Source: Cycas panzhihuaensis (lineage: Eukaryota > Cycadophyta). Taken from it: a stretch of 64,000 nt of DNA. The notes beneath the pieces were generated by a model that saw only the letters and a list, made by a program, of their open reading frames with translations, ran no database searches and had not been told where the DNA came from. Below are positions 24,320 through 35,562 of this stretch, piece after piece (within the stretch, counting starts at the first letter, position 1; each line of letters begins with the position of its first letter). The translations under genes were made by a program, and so were the position numbers. The DNA is taken from contig CM041465.1 in the NCBI GenBank assembly GCA_023213395.1, forward strand, positions 11,904,001 through 11,968,000. Reading direction: 5' to 3'.

Positions 24320-24955
24320 AGATCTGGAGACTGATAGAGGCTGTGGTGAGGGAAGTATTCCCTCAGGTATATACAGAGAGGCAACCGCCCATCCAGGCAG
24401 GAGATGAGCCTAGAGCGGCAGGTGCCCACACGGAGGCATTCGCCCCATTGGTGAGGGCAAGAGACATATGGGCTGCAGAGTCCCAAGATCACGTGATATC
24501 CTAGGGATAGCTGTAACAAGAGCGAGGTGAGACGAGGCGTGAGAGGGATGAGCTACGCGGATGGGTGCAGGCTCTAGAGGCACAAGGCGGAGCAGGCAGA
24601 GATGCCGAGAGCAGAGTCCAGATAGCGATACTCACAGAGTGCCTTAGAGTGACGGAGGAGGGACTCTAAGGAGAGAGGGATCGTATCCAGGCCCGATACG
24701 GCCAGCTGGTGGCTCAGATGGCGTCGAGGTCAGGCCGGAGCAGGATGCATACCCACACGGCAGCGACGACCCCGAGATGACCACGAGATGAGGGGAGCGA
24801 GGCAGGCAGCTTGCAGAGGCCCAGGAGGAGCCTTAGAGGGATGTGGTCCTCGGGAGAGGGATCAGACAGACTGGGAGATGGTACCCCAAGAGCGGGGCAG
24901 TAGTAGAGTAGGAGATGTACATATTAGCTCTAACAGGGGAAAGCACAGGCCTTTA

Positions 24956-24990
24956 GGGGGTCATATATAGGATCATATGATTGTACCCCC
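24956..24990. repeat. GGGGGT/ACCCCC hairpin at Tat-2 antisense gene end
   Basis: Inverted repeat with six G/C-rich base pairs at the ends and a TATATA/ATATGA-rich interior, at the 3' end of the antisense gene. The same structure occurs in Tat-1 at 35,525-35,562. Confidence 0.65.
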
Positions 24991-25454
24991 CCTGAAAGGA
25001 TACCAGCTTCCCATATGTATGATGTGACATAATTTTTGGATGTATATATATACGAGGTAATTGGGACCCCACTTTGACACGAGATGTTGTGTATATATCA
25101 TGTGTGGATGACATGTATGTTTATTTTATATGTTATGAATGTTATGTTGTGAATATTTTATTGTATGATGTACACATTCCCTTCCATGTATGGCTATATA
25201 TCTAACAGGAGCACACACACACATCCGCCGTGAGTGGAGATGACAGAGAGGTATGAGGTTAGAGGATAGAGCGGCATACACATCTACAGAAGAGTATAGC
25301 GAAATATGCAAAGGAAACCGTAGGCAGGAGAGAGGAGCGATGATGCTCCAAAGCGTTATCCTAATTGGGGAATGCCCAAGTAAGAAGACAAAAGTTCCTG
25401 AGAGGGTACGGGAATGCAGGTTCTGTGGGAGGAACTAGAAAGAAGAAGAAGGAT
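24991..25454. other. Tat-2 spacer between convergent genes
   Basis: No coding. AT-rich and (CA)-containing sequence between the antisense gene end and the palindrome after pol. Tat-1 has a long (TA)n tract in the equivalent place. Confidence 0.5.
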
Positions 25455-25511
25455 CCATCTTAAATTGCCATTCTACCCGTGGTTGGGAAGAATGGGGACA
25501 ACCTAAGATGG
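25455..25511. repeat. 57-bp palindrome after Tat-2 pol
   Basis: Outer arms CCATCTTA/TAAGATGG and inner arms CCATTCT-CCC/GGG-AGAATGG form a nearly full-length stem. It lies about 45 bp beyond the pol stop. Tat-1 has the same structure at 34,856-34,913 with different bases. Confidence 0.75.
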
Positions 25512-25556
25512 CAGTTTAGGCTCATTTTATAGTAGGGTGAAGGGATCGCTGAAAGA

Positions 25557-26840
25557 TCATGCGTAAAACTTCTTAAGGAATTTCCCATTAATGGCTTTCT
25601 TAAATTTAAACCCTTCTAGGGTGGCTATCCTGTAGGCACCCTTACCAAGGGATTCGATAATGACGAAAGGACCAACCCATCGGGGTTTGAACTTGGTTAA
25701 GTGATCATGGAGATACTCGAGCTTGAGGATGTGGTCCCCAGGAAACAAAGGATGGGAATGAAGATGTTTATCGTAGGTCCTTTGTGAGCGAGCTTTGGAT
25801 GCCAGGTTAGTCGATGGCTAAGCGCCTCTCATCCAAAGCTTGAGGTCCGTAGCGAGCACGGTGGATTGACTCTTCGTCGATGAGACCTCGAAGGGAGACT
25901 TGCAAGGAAGGAATCTCCACCTCCAACAGGAGTATCGCCTCAGTACCATAGACCAGGGAGAACGGGGTCATTCCCATGGTGGAACAGATAGAGGTGCGGT
26001 AAGCCCACAAAGAAGAGGGCAACTGAAGGTGCTAATCCTTTTGGGATTGAGCAACAGTTTTCTTGAGAATGTTGATGAGAGTCTTATTGAAAGACTTCAC
26101 TTGGCCATTTGCCTAAGGGTAGTAAGGGGAAGAAGTCTTGTGAGAAATTTTGAACTTCTCACAAAGCTCGTCTATCTCCTTATTACAGAAAGGAGTTCCA
26201 TTGTCAGTGATTAGGACATCCAGAATCCCAAAATGGTAAATGATGTGATGGTAAATGAATGTGGCTATCATTTTACCAGTAGTAGTGATTAAGAGGATGG
26301 CCTCTGCCCATTTGGTGAAATACTCTGTGGCAGTCAAGATAAACTTATATTGCGACGACGAAGGTGGGGAGATAGCCCCGATGAGGTCTAGTCCCCACTG
26401 AGTAAAAGGCCATGGTGAAACAATAGGATGCAGGGCCTCAGAAGGCACATGGAGGATGTTGGCATGTTCCTGACATCACCGACATCTCAGAGCAAAGGCA
26501 TGAGCATCCTTGAAAAGGACAAATGTAAATAGCCCATGCGAAGGATCCTCTGAGCCATATACTGGCCCCCAAAGCGATCTCCACAAATACCATGGTGGCA
26601 TTCGCGAAGTACCTGGTTAGCTTCATTAGCAGTGATGCAGTGGAGGAGGATCCCATCGAAGGACCTCTTGTACAATACCTTGTCCATGAGGAAGTATTGC
26701 CTGGCAGAAGTTTGGATACGAGATCTAACTTTACTACTAGCATCGGGGCGGTATTGCTGCTGTGTAAGATATTACACTATATCCCCATACCACTCATTGT
26801 TGATGAATGGATGGGGAGAGACTCCCTAAATCGTTAAGAT
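25557..26840 (-). pseudogene. Tat-2 integrase
   Basis: Minus strand, from the zinc-binding region (about 26,530-26,690, the ECHHGICGDRFG part of an HHCC finger) through the core to a C-terminal GPFVIIESLGKGAYR block ending at the stop near 25,557. Catalytic residues: WGLDLIG gives the first Asp and LITDNGTPF the second. The third position reads NGQVKS where the family has Glu, so Glu is replaced by Lys. A stop precedes that motif. There is no chromodomain, in line with Tat and unlike chromo-1 and chromo-2. The integrase follows RNase H directly, with no second RNase H between them. Confidence 0.88.
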
Positions 26841-27460
26841 AGACTCATCGGGGAGAGAGTCATCGAATTGGGCACCAAAGGAGTTAGGGATAGGGGTGTC
26901 TGCGAGTTGCTCGGCCACTACCATTCCCTTCTTTGATTTCCAGTTGACGATATGGAGGTTGAATTCTTGAAGTAGGATGGCCCAACGACCGGCCCTACCT
27001 ATCAAATCCAAACGAGTTAGCAAGTATCGCAAGGGATCGAATTAAACGATCACCTTTGTGGTGTTGCCAAGCAAGTAGTGTTTGAACTTCTTGGTCGCAT
27101 GGACCAAGGAGAGGCACTCCTTCTCAATAGGGGAATAGTTAAGCTCAGCAGCCACGAGGGTGTGGCTGATAAAATATATAGCTCTCTCGGTTCCTGAGTC
27201 ATCCTCCTGGGCTAACATAGCACCCAAGGACTCGTAAGTTACTGAGGTGTATAGGACGAAGGGCCTATCGAATCGAGGAGGCACCAATGTAGGAGCGGAA
27301 GTAAGGGCTTCCTTAAGTCCTTTGAAGGCCTTTTGGGTCTTGTTAGACTAGGCAAAAGGAGCTCCCTTCTTCAATAGGTTCATGAGGGGTTTAGCGCTCA
27401 CAATGAAGTCTGCTAAAAAGTGCCTGAGAAAACTGAGCCTTCCTAGAAACAACTTAATCT
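26841..27460 (-). pseudogene. Tat-2 RNase H (gypsy-type)
   Basis: Minus-strand frames with RPFVLYTSVTYESLGAMLAQ near 27,200-27,280, then the IYFISHTL, LNYSPIEKECL and FKHYLLG blocks. A stop follows (27,041), then the RAGRWAILLQEF, VxWKSKKGMVVAEQLADTP end. The initial catalytic Asp (D-A-S in the family) reads T-S here, so it is probably inactive. The normal linker leads straight into the integrase zinc finger. Confidence 0.85.
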
Positions 27461-29096
27461 ATCGTTGAGTTCTAGGTGGTAGCATGTCAAGGATTGCTCT
27501 GACCTTATCAGGGCCAATCTGAATTCCTTGTTTGGATACAAGGAACCCAAGGAGTTTACCTGAGGTAACGACAAACATACACTTAAGCGGATTTAGACTG
27601 ACGTGATACTTGTAGTATCGTGAGAAGATGGCACGTAAGTTAGATGGATGATGGGCCCTGACACGAGAGAGACCCATCATATCATCCATGAAGACCTCCA
27701 ATGTGTTATCAATGAGGTTGTAGAAAATGAAATGCATGGCTCTTTGGTAAGTAGTAGCTGCATTCTTAAGACCAAAGGGCATCGCTTTGTAGGCGAAGGT
27801 ACCCCAAGGTGTAGTGAAGGCCATCTTATGGTGGTCTTCAGGAGAAATCTAAATTTGGTTATAACCGGAGAAGCCATCCATTAGAGACATAACTTCAAAT
27901 CCAGCAGTGCGATCAATAATTTGATCGATGAAGGGTAATGGAAAGTTGTCTTTAGGACAAGTATTATTGATGTTGCAGAAATCGACACATATACGAATCA
28001 CCCCGTTCTTTTTGGCAACGGGGATAATATTAGAGACCCGTTTAGGGTAGTCAATGGAAGTAATAAGCCCAGCATCTAGAAGCTTCTCGACCTCCATCTT
28101 AACAGTGGCTGAGAGCTTTGAGTGAAGGGGACACTACTTCTGGCACACAAGGCAGGTGCTAGGAATGGTGGTGAGGTTATGAGTGACAATGGAGGGGTCA
28201 ATTCCCTTCATATCAGCATAATCCCATGCGAACACGTCTCAGAATTCCTAGAACAGAAGGGAGTACTCCCTTATCTCATCGGGAGAACACTCCAACCTGA
28301 CCTTAATGACCTTGACGGGGGCCAAGACTATGTCGGGTTGCCCCCATGCATATGGCATTGCCCTCCTCAAAGTGGAGAGGGGCAAGGTCAACAGGAAGAG
28401 GTGGAATAGGAGATGGGATCGGATCGACAAGTGTGGATCTAATCGCAAGGATCTTCTAGTGACCAAGCCTGTAGTGACCAAAAGGCAAGTTGGGTGTAAA
28501 ACCTGCTAGGTGCATAAGTAGGGCTTCGTCATCCTCGAAGTAATCCACCCCATGGATGACCTTACTTCGAGTAGAGGAAGTACTAGAGGGAGTGGAAGCA
28601 ACGGGACCATGATGGTCGTCAGGTTGCTCAACTTCCTCACGGGACTTTGAAGGAGAGTCAGAAAGAGGCTCCCCGGAAGGAGCAAAAGGCAGCTCTTTGA
28701 AGTCATTACCCACAGGGGGTAATGAGGGAGAAGAACTAATGATGGGTGGGTCAACATAAGCGATGACATGTGACATGCAGGAGTGGCTAGCCTCACCAAC
28801 GAGAGAGATTCTAGATGGGGATCTAGAACGAGACGGGTGCGACCTACTGGTGCGGATGAAAGAGACGGGGTGAAGACAATCCTCGTCCTCATCGTGTGAC
28901 TCGTCATCACTAAACGAAGCAAGGTACCTGTAACTCCCAATGCCAATAGGGGCAAATCGTGTGAGACTAGGAGAAGAAGACGCGGGGTCTTCTTCAGATG
29001 GGTTAGGTATGCCAATAGAGTAGGCCGAGGCGTATCTAGAAGGACCTCAGTTTGCTGAATTGGTGGAACGAGTTTGTTTAGTAAATGGGCATTCAT
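27461..29096 (-). pseudogene. Tat-2 reverse transcriptase
   Basis: RT core in frames 27,849-28,097 and 27,459-27,824. Motifs: GLITSIDYPKRVSN, NGVIRICVDFCNIN, CPKDNFPLP, MDGFSGYNQI, then GTFAYKAMPFGLKNA, and the active site VFMDDMM with both Asp residues kept. One stop lies between GYNQI and ISPED. The segment upstream of 28,100 (to 29,096) is the frameshifted linker between protease and RT. The family position is Ty3/gypsy, Tat side. Confidence 0.9.
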
Positions 29097-29099
29097 GGG

Positions 29100-29700
29100 G
29101 AATCACTCTCATCCATCCATCATGGATGAATTTAAGTTGTTCCCAAAGGGTCGAGCACACGGCTCCCATTTGGTCAAGCCATGGACGACCTAGAAGGAGG
29201 TTGTAGTCAACGTCAACGTCGAGGACTACAATATCGGCAAGAACAGTCTTGCCCTAAAGGGTGAGCAGAATCGTGACAGATCCCAAAGGGGTCTTCTCGC
29301 TACCGTCATAACCTTGGCATCTCCATGGAACAGGTTCCAAGGCAGAGATGCCAAGCTCTTACATGACACACAAGGGAATGGCATTGATAGAAGAACTATT
29401 ATCAACAACAATCCTTCGAAGGGTACAGTCGAGTGTATCGATAGTGATAGTGAATGGGAAGTTCCACTGACATTCCCTTTCACAGGTGGGAGGAAGACCC
29501 TTAGGATCAAATGAGATAATAGGTCCACAACTTTGGGTAATGCCCAAAGCATGGACAGGCACGTCACTTGATCCTAAAGCTTCCAGGAGGAGGGCCCGCT
29601 GCTCAGGACAATTCCTCAAAACGTCCATCAAGGACATTCCTGCGGTAACAGTATGAAGCTCGTCTACGATAGAGAAGGGCTTACTCTTCGCCATAAATTT
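29100..29700 (-). pseudogene. Tat-2 protease
   Basis: Minus-strand frame with VVDNSSSINAIPL near 29,390, corresponding to the Tat protease site (D-G/S-G-S-S-A-N-I-L-P) with the Gly lost. It is followed by DYNLLLGRPWL near 29,190, the diagnostic C-terminal protease block. A stop lies between the two. Confidence 0.8.
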
Positions 29701-30429
29701 GGGTAAGTGCCCTTCAAAATTGTAACGACTTGGGTGTCTGAGGAATAGCCTTGAGAAAGAGAGGTATTTCCAGAGGAAGGTTCTCTAGAAGAGGGTTGGA
29801 AGGAGCGGAAGAAGAAGAAGCTCCCGCTGCTTCCTCGGCGGCCTGAGACTGCGTAAGGGCATAGGAAGGAGTTACTTCAAACAACTGAATCACCTTCTTC
29901 CCCTTGTTTCGGGGTTACGAAGGTGATGGGGTACGATGGCTAGGGAGGCGAGAGGAAGAAGACGAGTTACAGGCACCTTTCCCTTTATCGCGGGAAGGAC
30001 GGGAATCAGGCGATCTTGCTTAGTTCTGGTTATTCTTGGTTTGGGTATTGCGGTCGCGTTCCCCATGTTTAGGGAACAGATCCTTGTGAACTGGTTGGTC
30101 CAAATTAGGCCTTGAGGCGTTTAGAGGAAGAGTCACATCGAGGGGCATCCTTAGGATCTTTGGGCCCTACAACGCAATTATCGTGGAAGCACTCCCCATG
30201 AATAGAGCACCACTTCTTCTCAAGCAGAGGATCTGGCCTTCTTGCTTAAGAGGACTGGGCATTTCCATTCTTAGGGAGAGGAGCTTGAATTGTTTGTTGG
30301 ATGTAGGAGATGAAGGATCCTGAAGCTTGAGTTCCTTCATCATATATGCTTGAACGAGCGTATGGCTGATGTGAGAGGGTCTAAAGTCCTCTCAGTTGGA
30401 TGAGAGGAAGACTGGGTAGGTTGTGAAGG
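29701..30429 (-). pseudogene. Tat-2 gag C-terminal linker with zinc-knuckle remnant
   Basis: Frameshifted connection between gag core and protease. Near 30,170-30,225 the minus strand reads KWCSIHGECFHDNC, resembling the CxxH-GHxTxxC finger of Tat gag proteins. Confidence 0.55.
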
Positions 30430-32197
30430 TTTGGTATCTTTGGTTAGGGGTGGTGCCTCATGGCGCTATGAGGGCTTAAGAGGTTTCTTGAGATCAGCTT
30501 GGATCTCAATAGCCTCTAATGCCAAACACTTGGTGATTGCGGGGTCGCATGTAGTCGCCCCCATTTTAAGGACTTTCACATGCACTTCGGGATGAAGTGC
30601 ATTGACGAAGAGGTCTCGCTTCAACTCCTCGGGCAATGTTGCCTTAGTGGAGTGAAGCAAGTCATGAAATCGCCGCACAAAGTCATGATTCATTTCATCG
30701 TGACCTTATTTGAGCAAAAGGGACGACTTCATTCCGCTCTTGAATGGACGGGCTACATCAAAATAGTTGATGAACTCATCCACCAATTGCTGGAATAAAT
30801 GGATGGAATGAGTAGGAAGATAGTAAAACCACTTAACGGCGTCACCCTATAAGGATCACAGGAATAATTTTATTAAAATGTGGTCGTAAGCCCAGTAATC
30901 GATGCATACCATATAAAAACTATGCACATGCTCCGCCAAGTCTTGCGACGAAGTTCCATCGAATTTAAGAACTTCAGGGGGATGAGGCGTGATTCATTCT
31001 TAACGCCTCAATGGATAGAGGTGTTGACCTAAAGTCCATGAAGGGGCATGCCCTTGCCTGGACCATAGGATCAACGAATGACATAGTGGGTAACGAACAA
31101 GGAGCGGATGGGGGTGGCACACCCATCCCTCCTTGAGGAAATACCCTATTTGGGAAGAGGCATGGGGTAGGTGCCTTGGAAGGAGTCGGGTTCCCTTGCG
31201 AAGGCACAATAAATGGAATTGTGCTGGATGATGGAAAAGATGGATGCGGAACTGGGTTTTGCCCATATGGGCCACCAGTAGGTGGAGCAACCCCATATGG
31301 GTGTAGCGGATCTACCCCATAAGTTAGGAGATGGCTTCCTCTACCTTACCCCCAAGGTTGAGAAGTATACCCTGGGGGAACGTAGAAGGAAGCACCAATG
31401 TGTTGGTTTTGAGAGTGTGTGGGAGCAGGTCCCACATGACTGGTAGTCGAAAGGTTAGTAGGACCAACAAGCCTACTAGGAAAGGTATGCGCTACATTAG
31501 GGGATGGCACATTAGTTTGGCTAGGGATGGGTATGCTAACCTTCAATTGAGGGAAAGACATACCACGGGAAGATCCCGAAACACTAGGACCTCGATGAGA
31601 AATAGAAGGTACAATATGTGCCCCCACTACAGGAATAGGAAAGGAGTGGGACACATGCATAGGCACAAAGGGATTAGTTATTAAAGGAAGAGTAGATGAG
31701 GATGAGGCATGTAGGGGAGGAGCGAAAGAAAAAGAGGCTCCTCCACGAAGAGCACCCTCAAACCATCCAGGACGTAGTTGGAAGCGTGCCGCATGGCGAC
31801 ACTCGTTGAGAGCTTCAACTATGTTGATAGGAGGGGTTCCTACATACTCATAAGAGGTAGTTGGGACCTCGAACAAGGTAGGTCCCTCAGGATGCTCCTC
31901 ATAAGAGTCACCGATTGAGTGGTAAGTCTCAAGAGGAACGGATCCTTCTACCGCATGGGTAGAGGGATGGACGTTGAGCGAGTGATGTTGGTCACTCGGG
32001 TAATAAAGGGGGTCATCACCCTCTTGGGTGGACCCCGGAATAGAGAAAGGGAAATCATAGGTTTCTAAAGTTGAGGTGTGGTAGGCCCAATTAGAAGAGT
32101 ATCCCTCCATAGTCAAATCAGAATCTGACAAAGGAAGAGGGTGATACTCAGGGTCTTCTAATAATGGAGGTATCGCAAAATGAGAAAAGCATCGCAT
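30430..32197 (-). pseudogene. Tat-2 gag
   Basis: The start is probably the Met at 32,195-32,197, about 175 bp inside the 5' LTR and the first Met of a 283-codon frame (31,346-32,197). The N-terminal 280 residues are Pro/Ser/His-rich. The gag core follows in shorter frames: FDGTSSQDLAEHV, WFYYL, NYFDVARPF and LPEELKRDLFVNALHPEVHV near 30,560-30,970. Stops break the core. It would form the particle shell. Confidence 0.88.
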
Positions 32198-32344
32198 GCA
32201 AGGTCAACCAACAATGTTAGGGAAAAAGAGAGGCCAGTAAAGGCACACGCGTTGGGGGCTACCTAATGAAGAGATCGAAATAGGTGAAAAATGATTACAA
32301 AAGGTAGCAAAACCAACGGAAGAAAGCGAAAACTAGCTCCCTTA

Positions 32345-32370
32345 TTGGCAGTCCCCAGTATGGTCACTAG
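32345..32370 (-). other. Tat-2 primer-binding-site region
   Basis: Minus-strand block (C)TAGTGACCATACTGGGGACT directly inside the 5' LTR, matching the Tat-1 block at 12,436. Confidence 0.55.
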
Positions 32371-34378
32371 TGGATGTGTGTCTATGGGATAACTACCTAA
32401 CTAAATAGGAATGATAAGAGCAGTTGGTATTATGATCGAGAAAGGGACCTATAAGTAGGGCAAGTACCACGAAGGGCACCCCGTGCACCGGAGCGTGAGT
32501 TCAGAACTTGCAATGGAATATAGTTACCAAAGGGTGATCCCCCCACTTCGAACAAGAGGTGAGGAGGCGTAGGGTTAGCCTGGGTTGACCTAAGGGAAGG
32601 ATCATCCCACCCTTGGATGGCCGGAAGGGGAAGGAGAGCAACCTTTAAGGGTTTCCCTAGAGCAACAGGAAACAAAGAAGGATAGGCAAGCGGGTAGCCT
32701 AAGGACGGGGTCAAAGTATACCTAAGCAACCTAACCAAATGCACAAATGATAAAGAGGGAAGGAAGCTTGCATGGCAAAAGGAGGGAAAGGGTGAAAGGG
32801 AAGGTTTCCCAAGGCCTTTTCCTATGGCTAAAGAAGATGCATGCAACAAAGTAAATAAAGCATGAACCAAAAGCAAAGTTGATTCCTTTCTATTTCTAGT
32901 GAGTTAATTACTACTTATGTAAAGGAAATTCAAAAGGAAAAGGTGATAGAGTAGAGTAAAAACGTGTACCCAGAATATAGGCGTGTCATGATAGTAGCGC
33001 TCCCAAGGGGCACCCACAACTACTCCATAAGACGCGGTGATTGTGAAGTGTCGCGGCAGATCGGAATGAGGGGCTATCTTACCTTCCCTGGAAAAATACT
33101 AAAGTACAAAACCAAGGAAAGAAAGAGACTAAATACTAGCAATAAATGGAGTATGAAAGTACAACATGCATGGAAGCACTTAACAAAGGGACGAATGGAG
33201 AAAGGTCCTTTGCGCTTTACGAACACTGCAAGTGGCGACAACCTCCCCCTTTCTGGAGAAAAGGTAATAACATGCAATGGCAAGATCCTAACAATACAAG
33301 TCTATACAAAACAAATATAAACTTAAACACATATATATTAGCATCAACACAATGATGATAATATGTAAAGGAGGACAACCAAAGCAAATGGAAAATAACT
33401 GATAAGCCTCGAAGTGGCCCACCTCCCACAAAGAACAACCCCAACCTCCCCCAAAAACCACAAGGCAGCGAGGGCAAGGCTAAGAAAGATGGCTGAAAAA
33501 TAATAGCAAGAGAGTTGAAAGGAGCTAAAGAAGACCTACTGTAAGCTCGGGTGCTATGAAGAGCAAATCGGGCTGCCGGGAAAAGAGTTGGAAAAAGAAC
33601 AAGCGGTCGGGACTTACGTGAGTTTCCCGGACCTAAGCATAAGCCCTCAAACCAACACTGCAACGTGTGACAACGCTGATTTCAGCAGCTAAGAAAGGCC
33701 TAACAAACCCTTGTTTGAGTGCCAAGGATAGCACGAGGCAAGAGGGAAGGTTTGGGGGGCTAAAAGCTGCTCGAGGAGCGTGGAAGGTGGCACAGAATCC
33801 ACCCAGCTCTCTCCCAAACCCTATGCAACCCCTCTTTGCCGCTGCCTTGAGCAATAAATGCAGGCAAGGAGGCATTAATAATAGGAGTAAAATAGTCCAA
33901 TACAAAAGGGAAAACAACCTTCACAAACCCAAGCAAGAGGACAAGCAAGCTAAGGCATCAATTGAATAGGAAAATAATGCAAATCAATGAATATCTGATA
34001 AAAGGATGTGAGGCTCTTGCCTCAGTCAAGGGCTGGTAAGGAGAGGCTAAGAAATCGGCCCAAAAACTATGGTGTAGCAAGTTTGGAACCTTGCTAATGG
34101 AGTTGGAGGAAGAACACCTGCACTTGGAGCGCTTGATGGTCGCTTGCAAGAATTTGCTGAGATCTCTCCAAAGGGGACCTCTCCAAGGTGTGTGAAGGGC
34201 TGGGAAGATGCCCTAGCCGCACCAAAGGAGAGCTAGGTACTAGAGGAGAGGCGCAGGTCCTGTAGTAGCAGCAGGGCAACAGAGAATAGCAGAGCACAGA
34301 GTGGTTTCCTTGAGGAGCAATCCAAAAAGTGAGCAAAAAGTTCTAAAAAATGAGTAAATGATGACTTAAATACCCAAT
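32371..34378 (-). repeat. Tat-2 5' LTR (outer end truncated)
   Basis: About 2,008 bp matching the 3' LTR until TACCCAA at 34,378, where Tat-1 integrase sequence begins. About 90 bp of the upstream LTR end is missing, so no target duplication can be read. Confidence 0.88.
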
Positions 34379-34815
34379 TCTCCACCACAGGAATGACCCT
34401 ATTCTCCCTGGTTTATGGTACCAAGGTGGTACTCCCATTGGAAGTGGAGATTCCTTCCTTACAAGTTTCTCTTCAGGGTCTCATCGATGAGGAGTCGATT
34501 GGCCAGGCTCACCTCCTGGACCTCGAAGCTTTGTATGAGAGACGCTTAGCCGCCTACCAGGCTAGCCTCGCATCTAAAGCTCACTCATAAAGGACCTACG
34601 ATAAATATATTTGTTCTTATCCTTTGTTTCTCGGGGATCACGTCTTTAAATTGGAGTATCTTCATGATCGCTTTGCCAAATTTAAGCCTAAATGGGTTGG
34701 CCCCTTTATCGTTATTAAGAGCCTCAGTAATGGCGCTTATAGGATCGCCACCTTGGAGGGCCTTGAGTTTGAAAAAGCCATTAATGGGAAATTCCTTAAG
34801 AAATTCTACTCGTGA
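34379..34815 (+). pseudogene. Tat-1 integrase C-terminus
   Basis: Plus-strand frames 34,393-34,590 and 34,624-34,815, separated by one stop. Motifs: MTLFSLVYGTKVVLPLEVEIPSL, LGDHVFKLEYL, KWVGPFIVIKSLSNGAYR, ending GKFLKKFYS. This matches the last part of Tat-2 integrase (25,557-26,000). The upstream integrase core, RNase H, RT and protease are missing because of the deletion at the Tat-2 junction. Confidence 0.88.
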
Positions 34816-34855
34816 CTTCGTCACCTTATTCATGCTTCGAAATGAGCCTAAACTA

Positions 34856-34913
34856 CCATCTTAAGTTTGTTCCCATTCCTCCTAGCCACAGGTGGAATAA
34901 CGACTTAGGATGG
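34856..34913. repeat. 58-bp palindrome after Tat-1 pol
   Basis: Outer arms CCATCTTAAGT and ACTTAGGATGG (one mismatch), with inner partial arms CCATTCC/GGAAT. Same position after the pol stop as 25,455-25,511 in Tat-2. Confidence 0.72.
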
Positions 34914-35368
34914 CCTCTTCTGTTCCCTTCTAGTTCCTCCCACAGAACCCTCATTTCCTTTCTCCTTGGGACCTTGTCCTCCTATTTGGGCATCCCCTAG
35001 TTAGGACGATGCTCTGGAGTATTGTCACTCCCCTCTTGCTTGGTATTTCCTTTGCATATCCCACTATGCTCCTGTGCAGACATGTGTGTCACCCTATTTC
35101 CTAACCCCACATATGTCTATCACCTCTACTCATGGCGATCGTGTATGCTCCTGTTAGGTATCTGGCCTTGCATGAAAGGAAATATGCACAACCTAAACAA
35201 ATATCACAATGCAAAGCCCATACAATAAACAACTCAAGATACTACCACACATATCCTCGTGCACCCGTGCACCCATACACACACATAAACATGTAAATAA
35301 ATATGCATATCATCCATCACATATTATGATACATATCATCATCTGTTAAAATAGGGTACCAATCACGC

Positions 35369-35372
<4 letters not shown>
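34914..35372. other. Tat-1 spacer between convergent genes
   Basis: No coding seen. Patches match the Tat-2 spacer (25,000-25,440). Confidence 0.45.

Positions 35373-35459
<87 letters not shown>
35373..35459. repeat. (TA)n microsatellite in Tat-1
   Basis: Uninterrupted TA run of 87 bp. Tat-2 has only a short TATATATATA run in the equivalent place (about 25,045-25,055), so this is expansion inside the element. Confidence 0.95.
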
Positions 35460-35461
<2 letters not shown>

Positions 35462-35524
35462 AAATCATGTGTCATATCATATATATGGTATGGTACATCA
35501 TCTATAGGAAGCAGGTGTCCTTGT

Positions 35525-35562
35525 AGGGGGGTACAATCATATGACTATATATGGTGACCCCC
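35525..35562. repeat. GGGGGGT/ACCCCC hairpin at Tat-1 antisense gene end
   Basis: Same inverted repeat as 24,956-24,990 in Tat-2, with a TACAATCATATGA-type interior. It marks the 3' end of the antisense gene. Confidence 0.65.

Larger units (their letters stand above)
22357..24990 (+). pseudogene. Tat-2 antisense gene with plant mobile domain
   Basis: Gene on the strand opposite to gag-pol. TATA box at 22,357-22,364, and a long leader closely matching Tat-1. Candidate intron 1 is 22,961-23,017. PMD-like core 23,018-23,800: LQRCGLYEAL, LDQRLLVDIVSHW, HVFHLPQVGDVTV and LTGVP motifs, then a GLSYSTMLQCWFFDHF block. A Gly/Asp-rich linker follows. Candidate intron 2 is 24,200-24,319 (120 nt, GTGAGG...TAG). 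A charged, probably coiled-coil C-terminal part runs to about 24,900. Stops at 23,261 and elsewhere show decay. PMD proteins of the MAIN type act in the nucleus, but the role of transposon-borne copies is not known to me. Confidence 0.72.
18376..34378 (-). mobile_element. Tat-2: Ty3/gypsy Tat-type element, near full length
   Basis: Minus-strand element of about 16 kb inserted in Tat-1 in inverted orientation. LTRs lie at 18,376-20,472 (3') and 32,371-34,378 (5', truncated). Internal order in the sense direction: primer site, gag, protease, RT, RNase H, integrase, palindromes, an antisense PMD gene on the plus strand, a separate sense RNase H frame, then the 3' LTR. The left flank is Tat-1 gag and the right flank is the Tat-1 integrase tail, so several kb of Tat-1 pol and about 90 bp of the outer 5' LTR were lost at the right junction. 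Family: Tat/Retand-like, with no extra ORF before gag. Confidence 0.9.
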
